Positions 9,890-20,182 of a stretch of DNA of 64,000 nucleotides are shown here, piece after piece. Numbering within the stretch: position 1 is the first letter of the stretch; every line of letters starts with the position of its first letter. Source of the DNA: VRUE01 sp963762205 (GTDB lineage: Bacteria > Actinomycetota > Thermoleophilia > Solirubrobacterales > 70-9). The stretch lies in the NCBI GenBank assembly GCA_963762205.1, contig CAVXJZ010000002.1, forward strand, positions 744,001 to 808,000, in the 5' to 3' direction. A program made the position numbers and the translations under genes. The notes under the pieces are model-generated. The model had not been told where the DNA came from and ran no database searches. It worked only from the letters and a program-made list of their open reading frames with translations.

Positions 9890-10570
9890 ATGCCGTCGAG
9901 ACTCCGGCCGACAGCCTCGTTCGCAGCTGACGCGATCCTCGCCGGCGACCCGGGGCGGGCGCTGCTGCTCGCCCAGGAGCTTCTCGAGCAGCCGAAGATG
10001 AGCAACCACGCCCGCGGCCTCTGGGGCTACACGGGGGTCACCCCGGAGGGCGACGAGCTGACCATCCAGTCGACCGGGATGGGCGGCCCGAGCGCGGCGC
10101 TCGTCCTCGCCGACCTCGCCGAGCTCGGGGTGCGCCGCGCCGTGCGGGTGGGCAGCTGCCTCGCCACCCGGCCCGGCGTCGAGCCGAGCGAGCTGCTGCT
10201 GGTCGAGGAGGCCCTCGCCGTGGGCGGCTCGGCCGCCGCCTTCGGGCTCGACGTCGGCGCCAGGGTGAGGCCCGACCCGGCCCTCACCGCGCGGCTCCGG
10301 AAGGCTCTCGGCGAAACGGCGCGGGGGACGACCGTGGCCAGCTTCGACCACCCGCCGTCGGTCTCGGAGGGCTTCAATCCCGGGGTCGGCGCCGCCGACA
10401 TGCAGACCGTGGCGGTCCTGGCCCGGGCCGCGACGCTGGGGATCGCGGCGGCGGCGGTCCTCGTCGTGGTCGACTCGGCCGGCGGCGGGCAGGCGGAGGA
10501 GGAGGATCGCGAGCGCTCCGAGAAGGGCGCCGGCAGGGCTGCCTCTAAAGTACTCTCAGCCTCGAGTTGA
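9890..10570 (+). CDS. Purine/uridine nucleoside phosphorylase family protein
   Basis: The 226-residue protein belongs to the PNP_UDP_1 (DeoD/Udp) superfamily, which cleaves nucleosides with phosphate to the base and ribose-1-phosphate. Visible are MSNHARGLWGYTG near residue 37 (compare the opening strands of hexameric DeoD), QSTGMGGPSAALVLADLAELG, the phosphate-site RAVRVGSCLA, and VGAADMQTVAVLARAATLGI, where the usual VxMExA/E motif near the ribose site reads ADMQ. It is a little short and ends in a charged, alanine-rich tail. Losing the usual glutamate pattern may change specificity, so I do not assign deoD or udp. It diverges from amt and converges on the next gene. Confidence 0.82.
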   Translation: MPSRLRPTASFAADAILAGDPGRALLLAQELLEQPKMSNHARGLWGYTGVTPEGDELTIQSTGMGGPSAALVLADLAELGVRRAVRVGSCLATRPGVEPSELLLVEEALAVGGSAAAFGLDVGARVRPDPALTARLRKALGETARGTTVASFDHPPSVSEGFNPGVGAADMQTVAVLARAATLGIAAAAVLVVVDSAGGGQAEEEDRERSEKGAGRAASKVLSASS

Positions 10571-10573
10571 GGG

Positions 10574-10918
10574 TTAGGCTTTGGCCTCTGCGCGCTTCGA
10601 GCCGGCGTCGGCGGCGGCCAGCTCGCGGCGCATCTGCCCGACGTCGCGGCCGACCCGGTCGAGCTGGTCCTCGAGGTCTTCGAGGCGCTCTGAGAAGGAT
10701 CGCAGGCGCCTTTCCAGTCGCTCCACGTCCCCGGCCGAAGGGACATTGAGGGCGGCCAGAGCCGCGTGCTGGGCCTCGGCCGCCTTCTCGCGGGCGCCAA
10801 AGGCGGCGGCAAGCGCGTTCTCGAGCACCTGGCTGTCGAGGAGGGCCTGGGCAAGCTCTCCGATCGCCTGCTCGCTGCGAGCCCTGAGGCTCTCCTGGTC
10901 GTCGAACTCCTCGCTCAT
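10574..10918 (-). CDS. Small coiled-coil protein of unknown function
   Basis: A 114-residue, almost wholly helical and charged protein, MSEEFDDQES at the start and heptad-like sequence from about 62 to 100 (VERLERRLRSFSERLEDLED). No catalytic motif, signal peptide or membrane helix is present. A -10-like TAAGCT lies seven bases before the ATG, which suggests a leaderless transcript. The composition resembles phasin-like or cell-envelope scaffold proteins of Actinobacteria, but I do not recognise the family. It is divergent from the cell-wall hydrolase at 11081. Confidence 0.7.
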   Translation of the reverse strand: MSEEFDDQESLRARSEQAIGELAQALLDSQVLENALAAAFGAREKAAEAQHAALAALNVPSAGDVERLERRLRSFSERLEDLEDQLDRVGRDVGQMRRELAAADAGSKRAEAKA

Positions 10919-11020
10919 CCATGGCAGCTTAACGACCCCATCCGAGCAGGCTGAAATCCTCCCCATCTCCATGCCTGGGCGAACCTGGATTAAGGCCTTG
11001 TTGGGGGAAGCCGCATTCCG

Positions 11021-11049
11021 TTGCGGACCCTCGGCGGAGCGGGTAGCTT
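11021..11049 (+). promoter_or_regulatory. Predicted promoter of the cell-wall hydrolase
   Basis: TTGCGG (11021-11026), 17 bases, TAGCTT (11044-11049), followed 31 bases later by the ATG. The hexamers and spacing fit a housekeeping sigma promoter. This is prediction only. Confidence 0.45.
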
Positions 11050-11080
11050 GGTCGAGCCTGTTTTGGGGGGGCGCTCCGGG

Positions 11081-13405
11081 ATGAGAAACAAGCTCGCACT
11101 GACCACTGCCTTGGCCAGCTTCGCGTTCGCGACGGCCCTGGGCGTCGGCTTTGCCGGCGCCGAACCGGCGACCGTCGAACCGGCCCTCCCGCAGGCGACG
11201 AACGCCCTCCTGCCCTCCGCCCCCGCGGCCCAGCCGCCCGCCTGCTCGAACGGCCTCGACGACGACGGCGACGGCCTGCTCGACCTCAACGACCCCGACT
11301 GCCGCGAAGACCCGACCGTGACCAGCGAGGAACCGCCGCCGGCGCCTTCGCCGGCCGCTCCCGCGCCCGCGCCCGCCGAGTCGAGCGACCACGGCCCAAG
11401 CCTCGAGGTCGGGTCGAGCCTTGACGCGACCAAGGCCGAGAACGCCGGCGGCGGCAAGAAGGTGATCCGCAACCAGGCCATCGGCAACTCGGGCCCGAAG
11501 GTCGGCGCCGGCGCGATCACCGCCCCCAGCGCCACCGGTGGCGACCAGCCCCAGGGAGGCGGGGCGAGCGGCGGCTCGGCCTATCTGAACGGCGGCTCGC
11601 CGACGACCGACAACCCAACCGTGACGGTCTCCCCCTTCGGCCCGGCGCCGATCGGCGTCCCCAACTTCGTCATCGACTCGTTCGAGATCCCGCCGTTCCT
11701 GCTACCCATCTACCAGGCCTGCGGCACCGAGTTCGGAGTCCCCTGGCAGGTGCTCGCCTCGATCAACAAAATCGAGACCGCCTTCGGCACCAACCTCAAC
11801 GTATCGACGGCGGGGGCCGTCGGCTGGATGCAGTTCCTGCCCTCGACCTGGGAGACCTACGGGCTCGACGCCAACGGTGACGGCCGCAAGGACCCCTACA
11901 ACCCGGTCGACGCGATCTGCGGCGCGGCCAACTACCTGAAGGCGAGCGGCGGCACCGGCGACCTCTACAACGCGATCCTCGCCTACAACCACGCCGACTG
12001 GTACGTGCAGGAGGTGCTGCTCTACGCGCGCGTCTACGGCAAGCTGCCGAGCAGCCTGGTCGGCTCGCTGACGGGGCTGACCGAGGGCGCCCACTTCCCC
12101 GTCGCCGCCGACGCCAGCTACGCCGACGACATCTCGGCCAGGGCGGCGCTGAAGCGGGCGACGCCGGGTGAGCGCCATGCCTACGGCAACGCCGCCGACG
12201 TGATCGCCTCCTCGCCGACCAGGCGGGGGATCAACATCTTCGCCGCCCAGGGCTCGCCGGTGGTCGCCGTAAACGACGGCGTGATCAGGAAATCGGGCCA
12301 CTCGAAGAAGCTCGGCAGGTTCGTCGTCCTCGAAGACGCCTACGGCAACCGCTACACCTACGCCAAGCTCGGGCGGATCGTCCGCGGCCACCGCAAGGTC
12401 GTGATGCCGACCGGCCAGGAGAGGCGGGTCCCGGTCGACAGCGAGAACATCCGCCCGCGGCTGTTCGCGCTGCCGGGGCGGCAGGCCGCCGACGAGCCCC
12501 AGACGGTGGCCCGCGAGGGCGTCGACTCCGCGGCGGCCACGGGAGCGAACGGGACCCTGAAGGCCGGCTCCAAGGTGATCGCGGGCACCGTCCTCGGCCG
12601 GATCGGCGAGGGCGAGAGGGGCACCGACCCGCACCTCAACTTCTCGATCAGGCCGGCGGGGCGCGGCGCCCCGCGGATCGACCCGAAGCCGATCCTCGAC
12701 GGCTGGAAGCTGCTCGAGGCGACGGCGATCTACCGCGCCAAGGGCAAGAACCCGTTCGCGCGCAAGCTGGGCAGCGCCGGCGTCCTGCTGCTCTCCAAGG
12801 AGGCGCTCCAGCAGCGGGTCCTCGCCGACGACCGCATCGACGTCTACGAGTGCGGGCGCAGCGACATCGCCACCGGCCAGGTCGACCGGCGCGTCCTCGC
12901 CACCCTCGAGTACCTGGCGGAGAAGGGCTTCGACCTGACGATCACCTCGCTGAAATGCGGCCACGGCTTCTTCACCGCCGGCGGCAACGTCTCCAACCAC
13001 AGCTCCGGCAACGCCGTCGACATCGCCGCCGTCGACGGCACCCCGATCCTCGGCCACCAGGGTCCCGGGTCGATCGCCGACACGGTGCTCAAGGAGGTGC
13101 TCCGCCTGCAGGGGACGATGGCGCCCGAGGAGCTGATCTCGCTCGAGGAACTCGGCGGCCCGAGCTTCGCCCTCCCCGACCACGCCGACCACATCCACAT
13201 CGGCTGGCAGCCGCGATACGCGCTCGGCGACGAAGTCCGCTTCGCCGGACTGCTCAAGCCGAGCCAGTGGCAGCGCCTGATCGACCGCCTCGACCAGATC
13301 GACAACCCGCAGGTGCCGACCGAGCCCTCCGAGTACGCGCGGCCGGACCGCAGCACCGAGCGGGCGAAGGTGGCGAAGTCGGGCGGCGTCGAAGGCGACG
13401 ACTGA
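11081..13405 (+). CDS. Secreted peptidoglycan hydrolase: transglycosylase + LytM + M15-like domains
   Basis: A 774-residue exported protein. It has a signal peptide (1-27) and a short calcium-binding-like loop flanked by cysteines (NGLDDDGDGLLDLNDPDC, about 57-74). Next is a lytic transglycosylase domain at about 200-335 with the catalytic Glu in NKIETAFGTN and GAVGWMQFLPSTW. A LytM/M23 fold follows at about 375-555, and an M15-type peptidase domain at about 590-715 with SNHSSGNAVDIAAVDG and ADHIHIGW. In the LytM part the zinc ligands are altered (RRGIN where HxxxD is expected, HLNF where HxH is expected), so it is probably a non-catalytic wall-binding or activating module. The M15-like His, Asp and His are present. 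Glycan and peptide cleavage would thus be combined in one protein. The ATG at 11081 precedes the signal peptide. Confidence 0.88.
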   Translation: MRNKLALTTALASFAFATALGVGFAGAEPATVEPALPQATNALLPSAPAAQPPACSNGLDDDGDGLLDLNDPDCREDPTVTSEEPPPAPSPAAPAPAPAESSDHGPSLEVGSSLDATKAENAGGGKKVIRNQAIGNSGPKVGAGAITAPSATGGDQPQGGGASGGSAYLNGGSPTTDNPTVTVSPFGPAPIGVPNFVIDSFEIPPFLLPIYQACGTEFGVPWQVLASINKIETAFGTNLNVSTAGAVGWMQFLPSTWETYGLDANGDGRKDPYNPVDAICGAANYLKASGGTGDLYNAILAYNHADWYVQEVLLYARVYGKLPSSLVGSLTGLTEGAHFPVAADASYADDISARAALKRATPGERHAYGNAADVIASSPTRRGINIFAAQGSPVVAVNDGVIRKSGHSKKLGRFVVLEDAYGNRYTYAKLGRIVRGHRKVVMPTGQERRVPVDSENIRPRLFALPGRQAADEPQTVAREGVDSAAATGANGTLKAGSKVIAGTVLGRIGEGERGTDPHLNFSIRPAGRGAPRIDPKPILDGWKLLEATAIYRAKGKNPFARKLGSAGVLLLSKEALQQRVLADDRIDVYECGRSDIATGQVDRRVLATLEYLAEKGFDLTITSLKCGHGFFTAGGNVSNHSSGNAVDIAAVDGTPILGHQGPGSIADTVLKEVLRLQGTMAPEELISLEELGGPSFALPDHADHIHIGWQPRYALGDEVRFAGLLKPSQWQRLIDRLDQIDNPQVPTEPSEYARPDRSTERAKVAKSGGVEGDD

Positions 13406-13430
13406 CCCGCTTCGGTCAGAATCGGGTCCT

Positions 13431-14309
13431 CTGACCCAGCTCTTCGGATTCGCGCAGTACGACCTCGCCGGCCTCCTGGCGCTCGCCGACGGCCGCTACC
13501 TGGCCCGCGACGAGGCGGGTGAGGAGCGCAGCGTGCTGGTCGTCGAAACGCTCGCCGCCCCGCCCCTCCCCGGCCGCCGCCGTCGCCGACCGGCGCCGGT
13601 GGAGGACGGCGAGAGGCCGCCCCGACTGCCGCTGACACGGGCGACCGCGGTGCGCGCCGCCGCCCCCTTTGCCGGGGCCGAGGAGGCCGAGCGCTGGCTG
13701 AGCGACGCGGCCGGCTCCGAGGACGCGATCGACGCGGTGGTCGGGGAGGGGCTCGACGTGCTCAACCGGGCGCTCTTCGTGCAGGCGACGGCGGCGGCCG
13801 AGCCCCGCCTCCGCGAGCTCGGTCCGAGCGACGCCGAGGCGGTGCGGATCGGATACGGGAGCGGCGAGGAGGTCGCGGCCGGCCGCCACACCGCGGCCCG
13901 CCTCGTCGACGTGCGGGCGAGAGGCACGTCGCGGCGCCGGCAGCGCTCCGAGGGACTGCGCCCGCAGGAACGGGTGGCGGCGGTGCTGGGCGGGCGAGAG
14001 CGGATCGACGCCTGCGAGCCGCTTCTGCTGCGCGCCCGGGCCGACCTCGACGCGGGGCGCTGGCGCGAGGCGGCGCTGCAACTGCGCGTCGCCCTCGAGG
14101 CGCTCCTGGTCGAGCTCGACGGCGCCCTCGCCGACCCCGCCCACGGGGAGGACATGGCCGAGCTCCGGGCCGGGCGCGGCGAGGTCGGCGAGGCGGCCAA
14201 CGCGGCGCTTCGCGGCGACCTCGACGAGCAGGCGCGTCAGCGGGTCGAGCGAACGATCGAGACATGCGAGCGAGTGATCCGCCGACGCCGCGTCCTGCGG
14301 GGCGGATAG
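13431..14309 (+). CDS. Conserved hypothetical protein, start uncertain
   Basis: The frame from 13431 reads QLFGFAQYDLAGLLALADG, a protein-like hydrophobic/acidic opening, then a basic linker rich in arginine at about 45-60. A mainly helical, glutamate- and arginine-rich body follows (about 75-285). The only ATG/GTG/TTG-type start visible in frame is the GTG at 13533, which would cut off the opening; the codon at 13431 is CTG. I extend the gene to 13431 because the sequence there is coding in character and begins 25 bases after the hydrolase stop, but an indel or the GTG are alternatives. No known family or catalytic motif is recognised. It may be cotranscribed with the hydrolase gene. Confidence 0.6.
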   Translation: MTQLFGFAQYDLAGLLALADGRYLARDEAGEERSVLVVETLAAPPLPGRRRRRPAPVEDGERPPRLPLTRATAVRAAAPFAGAEEAERWLSDAAGSEDAIDAVVGEGLDVLNRALFVQATAAAEPRLRELGPSDAEAVRIGYGSGEEVAAGRHTAARLVDVRARGTSRRRQRSEGLRPQERVAAVLGGRERIDACEPLLLRARADLDAGRWREAALQLRVALEALLVELDGALADPAHGEDMAELRAGRGEVGEAANAALRGDLDEQARQRVERTIETCERVIRRRRVLRGG

Positions 14310-14314
14310 GTGAC

Positions 14315-14392
14315 AGGTGGGGCCGGGTACCCCTCCCGCTCGCTGTCCCTTCGGGTAGCGCCGCTCGCGGGTAGCGGCACCCGGCCCCACCT
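14315..14392. terminator. Long inverted repeat between convergent genes
   Basis: Fourteen-base arms AGGTGGGGCCGGGT (14315-14328) and its exact complement (14379-14392) enclose a 50-base loop that contains further GC-rich self-complementarity. It lies between the 3' ends of the + gene at 14309 and the - gene at 14429, so a bidirectional terminator is the simplest reading. There is no T-run, so efficiency is unclear. Confidence 0.45.
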
Positions 14393-14428
14393 CACCCGAC
14401 CGCCCCGATATGCGCACCGCTGCGGGAT

Positions 14429-15079
14429 TCAGAGCACGAGCTGGCGGGCGACGACGGAGTCGAGCAGGCTCTCGGCGATGTGGTGGGCCTGCTCGAGGCC
14501 GATGCCCTCGAGCGAGGGGATGCCGATCACGGTCAGCCCGGCGGCCCGCGCCGCCGCCACCCCGGTCGGCGAGTCCTCGAGCGCGACGACCGCCGGCCCC
14601 GCATCGACGCCGAGCCGCAGGCACGCCTCCAGGTAGGGGTCCGGCGCCGGCTTCGGCGCGGCGGTTTCGTGGGCGCTGACGACGACGTCGAAGTGGTCCT
14701 CGAGGGCGACGATCTCGAGTGAGCGGCGCACGAAGGCGATCGGCGAGTTGGAGACGAGCCCGGTCGGCGTGCCCCGCTCACGCAGGGCGCCGAGCACCTC
14801 GCGGGCGCCGATCATCGCCTCCACCCCGTGCTCGAGCTCGGCGACGACCAGCTCATTGAGCTCCTCGATCAGCTGCCCCGACCGGCCCGGCTCACCAAGG
14901 CGCGCTTCGAGGACGCGGCCGGCGATCTCGGCCGAGGTGCCGACCAGCTCGCGCTTGTGGGCCGGCGTGAACTCCAGCCCTCGGCGCTCGAAGAGATCCT
15001 GCTCGGCCCTTGTCCAGACCGACTCCGTGTCGAGCAGCAGGCCATCGTTGTCGAAGACGACCGCGGCCGGCAGCGCCAT
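14429..15079 (-). CDS. HAD-superfamily phosphatase, beta-phosphoglucomutase type
   Basis: A 216-residue cytosolic HAD hydrolase. Motif I is FDNDGLLLDTE (residues 9-19) with the nucleophile and acid/base Asp; motif II is VSNSP; motif III is the lysine in AAPKPAPDPYLEA; motif IV is ALEDSPTGVAAARAAG. The helical cap between residues 16 and 80 is of the C1 type. The substrate is probably a small sugar phosphate or phosphonate and cannot be named. Its ATG overlaps the sirtuin stop by one base (TGATG), so it is the third gene of the fadJ-like, sirtuin, HAD operon. Confidence 0.9.
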   Translation of the reverse strand: MALPAAVVFDNDGLLLDTESVWTRAEQDLFERRGLEFTPAHKRELVGTSAEIAGRVLEARLGEPGRSGQLIEELNELVVAELEHGVEAMIGAREVLGALRERGTPTGLVSNSPIAFVRRSLEIVALEDHFDVVVSAHETAAPKPAPDPYLEACLRLGVDAGPAVVALEDSPTGVAAARAAGLTVIGIPSLEGIGLEQAHHIAESLLDSVVARQLVL

Positions 15080-15846
15080 CAGGCCAGCGCCCCCAACGCC
15101 GACTCCAGCTCCTCGTCGACCTCGCCCTCGAGCTTGAGCTCGGCGTCTCCGTCGTACGGGGTCGGGCCCTTGGTCACGATCGCCAGGCGGCCGCCGCTCT
15201 CGAGCGTGAGCCGCGGCAGACCGGCCGCCGGGAAGACCGCGAGCGAGGAGCCGACGCAGATCATCAGCTCGGCCCGCTCGGCGAGCTGCCGGGCGGCCGC
15301 CATGGCGCTCTCAGGGAGCAGCTCCCCGAAGAGGACGACATCGGGTTTGACCTGGCCGCCGCAGGTCGAGCAGACCGCGACCCCCTCGTCGTCGAAGAGG
15401 GCATCGATGTCCTCGAGGCCGTAGGAGGCCGCGCAGCGCGTGCAGGAGGAGGTCTCGATCGAGCCGTGGACCTCGACCACGTTCCGCGAGCCCGCCGCCC
15501 GGTGCAGGCGGTCGATGTTCTGGGTGATCACGCCCTCCAGCCTGCCGCGCCGCTCGAGCTCCGCCAGGGCCTCGTGGGCGCCGTTCGGGCGCTTGTCGCC
15601 GAGCGAGTGGAAGCGTGGCCGGTAGTAGGACCAGAAGCGGGCCGGGTCGCGCTCGAAGACGTCGATGTGGGCGACCTCCATCGGGTCGACGTCGGCCCAG
15701 AGGCCCGTCTCGGGCGTGCGGAAGTCGGGGATCCCAGAGGGAACCGAGACCCCCGCTCCGGTGAGCGCGACGGTGCTGCCCGACTCGCCGATCAGCTCGG
15801 CGAGCCGCGCGGAGCCGTCGCCGCCGGTCGCTACTTCCCGCTCCAT
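15079..15846 (-). CDS. NAD-dependent protein deacylase, sirtuin (Sir2)
   Basis: Sirtuins remove acyl groups from protein lysines, consuming NAD+. The 255-residue protein has the NAD motif LTGAGVSVPSGIPDFR (about 25-40), TQNIDRLHRAAG, catalytic His in VEVHGS, a four-cysteine zinc site (CTRC and CSTC) and the GSSLAVFPAAGL motif. The ATG at 15844-15846 lies inside the last codons of the upstream beta-oxidation gene (16-base overlap), which argues for translational coupling. The neighbours suggest that acyl-CoA metabolism enzymes, including its own operon partner, may be substrates; this is inference. Class cannot be fixed from sequence by eye. Confidence 0.93.
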   Translation of the reverse strand: MEREVATGGDGSARLAELIGESGSTVALTGAGVSVPSGIPDFRTPETGLWADVDPMEVAHIDVFERDPARFWSYYRPRFHSLGDKRPNGAHEALAELERRGRLEGVITQNIDRLHRAAGSRNVVEVHGSIETSSCTRCAASYGLEDIDALFDDEGVAVCSTCGGQVKPDVVLFGELLPESAMAAARQLAERAELMICVGSSLAVFPAAGLPRLTLESGGRLAIVTKGPTPYDGDAELKLEGEVDEELESALGALA

Positions 15847-17831
15847 TTCGGCGTCCGCTTGCCGAGGAAGGCGGAGATGCCCTCCTTGGCGTCCTCGCTG
15901 CCGAAGGCCGCGGCGAAGCCGGCCTTCTCGGCCTCGATCCCCTCGTCGAGGTCGCCCCTGTCCGAGGCGAGCTTGATCTGCTCGACCGCGACCGGCGCCT
16001 GGCCGGCCAGCTTGCGAGCCCACATCAGCGCCGTCTCGAGCAGCTCGTGGTCGGGCACCACCCGGTTGACCAGGCCGAACTCGAGCGCTTCCTCGGAGAG
16101 GATCGCGTCGCCGACGAGGTTCATCTCGAGCGCCTTGTTGCCGCCGACGAGGCGCGGCAGGCGCTGGGTCCCGCCGAAGCCGGGGATGATCCCGAGCTTG
16201 ACCTCGGGCTGGCCGAAGACCGCCGCCTCGGCGGCGATCCGCACGTCGCAGGCCATCGCCACCTCGCAGCCGCCGCCGAAGGCGAGCGCGTTGACCGCAG
16301 CGATCGTCGCCACCCGCGCCTGCCCGAAGTCGCGCAGCAGGGCGTGGGCGGTGTGGATCAGCTCCTCGCCGCCGGCCTCGTCCATCTGCGTGAAGGCCTT
16401 GATGTCGGCGCCGGCCGAGAAGACGATCGGCACAGAGGAGGCGATCACCATCGCCCCCACCCCGTCGTCGGCCCTGACCCTCTCCCAGACCGACTTCAGG
16501 TCGCGGATCACGTCCGGGGAGACGGCGTTCATCGGCGCGTTGGCGAGCCAGGCGATGGCGACGCCGCCGCGGGTCTCGAGTTTCACCGTCTCCGCCTGCT
16601 CGCCCTCGTCGGGCTGCGGGTAGGGGTAGAAGCCCTGGCCCGAGGCCAGCCCCAGCCGGCCCTGGGCGACGAGGCGCCTGAGGGTGACGGGCGGAGCGAA
16701 GCGATCGCCGTGCTTCTCCTGCAGCTGCTCGATGCGCTCGAGAACCGTGTCGAGCCCTTCGACGTCGGCTTTCCAGAACGGCGGCAGCAGGCCTTTGCGC
16801 GGGTCGAGGCCGGCCCCGGCCATCATCCCGACGTCGATGTCGCGCACCGAGCAGACGCCCTCCTCGACCAGCAGGCAGGCCTCGATCAGCGCCCGGCAGG
16901 TGAACATGGCAACCAGCTCCTCGGCATCGGGGTCGGCGTCGCCGTCGACGGTCTGCTCGCCGTCTTTGAAGAAGCCCTCGCCGCCGCTCTTGGCGCCGAG
17001 CTTGCCGTCGGCGACCAGCTGCTTCAGCCCCTGGTGCACGTAGAAGGTCTCGCCGTAGGAGCGGTTGAGGTGCTCGGCGACGTGCAGAACCGTGTCGAGG
17101 CCGAGCAGGTCGGTGAGGAAGAAGGGGCCCATCGGGGCGACCTTGGCCGCCGCGATCGCCTCGTCGATCGCCTTCAGCGAGAGGCCCTGCTCCTCCTGGG
17201 CCCGCCAGATCTCCCCGATCGTCGCCATCAGGATCTTGTTGACGACGAAGCCGGGGACCTCGCCGCAGACGATTGGCTGCTTCTTGATCGCCTGGGCGAA
17301 GTTGTAGGCGGCCGTCGCCGTCTCGCGCGAGGTGTCGTCGCCGACGATGACCTCGACCAGCGGCATCACCGAGGCCGGGTAGAAGAAGTGGAAGCCGACG
17401 ACCTTGTCGGCGCGCAGCGTTGCTTCCCCGATCTCGGTGATCGAGAGCGAGGAGGTGTTGGAGGCGAGGATCGCGTGGCCGGGCGTGGCGGCGTCGATCT
17501 CGCGGAACACCGCCTGCTTGATCTCCATCTTCTCGGGGACGGCCTCGACCACGAAGTCGACGTCGCCGAGCTCCTCGTAGGAGGTGGTGCCGACGATCTG
17601 GCCCATGACCTCGGCGAGGCGGGCGTCGGCCTGCTCCTGGGTCAGCTTCTCCTTCTTGACCAGGCGGCCGAGCTGGCCCTCGGTGACGGCGCGGGCTTTC
17701 TCGAGGGCGGCGTCGACGAACTTCTGGTCGATGTCCTTGACCACGACCGGGATGTCGGCGGCCGCGATCGCCTGTGCGATCTCACCGCCCATGGTGCCGC
17801 CGCCGACGACGGCGGCCTTCGATACGAACAT
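15831..17831 (-). CDS. Bifunctional 3-hydroxyacyl-CoA dehydrogenase / enoyl-CoA hydratase
   Basis: The enzyme hydrates enoyl-CoA and oxidises the resulting 3-hydroxyacyl-CoA with NAD+. The 666 residues are ordered dehydrogenase first, hydratase last, the reverse of FadB. Residues 5-12 hold the NAD-binding VVGGGTMG. GFHFFYPASVMPLVEVI and the duplicated C-terminal dehydrogenase regions follow to about 400. From about 420 a crotonase domain carries FSAGADIKAF and NALAFGGGCEVAMACDVRIA (oxyanion loops) and GIIPGFGGTQRLPRLVG. The same order and length occur in archaeal crotonyl-CoA hydratase/3-hydroxybutyryl-CoA dehydrogenases and, in longer form, in Bacillus FadN. A GGAGG site precedes the ATG. 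A perfect 16-base palindrome lies about 75 bases upstream. Confidence 0.93.
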   Translation of the reverse strand: MFVSKAAVVGGGTMGGEIAQAIAAADIPVVVKDIDQKFVDAALEKARAVTEGQLGRLVKKEKLTQEQADARLAEVMGQIVGTTSYEELGDVDFVVEAVPEKMEIKQAVFREIDAATPGHAILASNTSSLSITEIGEATLRADKVVGFHFFYPASVMPLVEVIVGDDTSRETATAAYNFAQAIKKQPIVCGEVPGFVVNKILMATIGEIWRAQEEQGLSLKAIDEAIAAAKVAPMGPFFLTDLLGLDTVLHVAEHLNRSYGETFYVHQGLKQLVADGKLGAKSGGEGFFKDGEQTVDGDADPDAEELVAMFTCRALIEACLLVEEGVCSVRDIDVGMMAGAGLDPRKGLLPPFWKADVEGLDTVLERIEQLQEKHGDRFAPPVTLRRLVAQGRLGLASGQGFYPYPQPDEGEQAETVKLETRGGVAIAWLANAPMNAVSPDVIRDLKSVWERVRADDGVGAMVIASSVPIVFSAGADIKAFTQMDEAGGEELIHTAHALLRDFGQARVATIAAVNALAFGGGCEVAMACDVRIAAEAAVFGQPEVKLGIIPGFGGTQRLPRLVGGNKALEMNLVGDAILSEEALEFGLVNRVVPDHELLETALMWARKLAGQAPVAVEQIKLASDRGDLDEGIEAEKAGFAAAFGSEDAKEGISAFLGKRTPKWSGK

Positions 17832-17906
17832 GAGAAGGGCTTCCTCCAGTTAGGGAACCGGCCAAGGCTATAAAGCTTCCGTGGGTACAAGACCCCAGGT
17901 CGATCC

Positions 17907-17922
17907 TTGTACGGCCGTACAA
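17907..17922. promoter_or_regulatory. Perfect 16-bp palindrome, candidate operator
   Basis: TTGTACGGCCGTACAA lies in the 200-base divergent region between the beta-oxidation gene (-) and glnN (+). A further half-site GTACAA occurs at 17885-17890. Such symmetry fits a dimeric TetR/GntR-type repressor. No regulator gene is adjacent. Confidence 0.5.
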
Positions 17923-18031
17923 AGGCATTTCCGGTGCTCTCCCATTAGTCTGCTCTGGCTCTTCCTAGGGAGACGACTGCCAATCGAAATCCGCCCGCGC
18001 ACGGGCGAAGAAGCGAGGGACTGAGATACAG

Positions 18032-20174
<2,143 letters not shown>

Positions 20175-20182
<8 letters not shown>

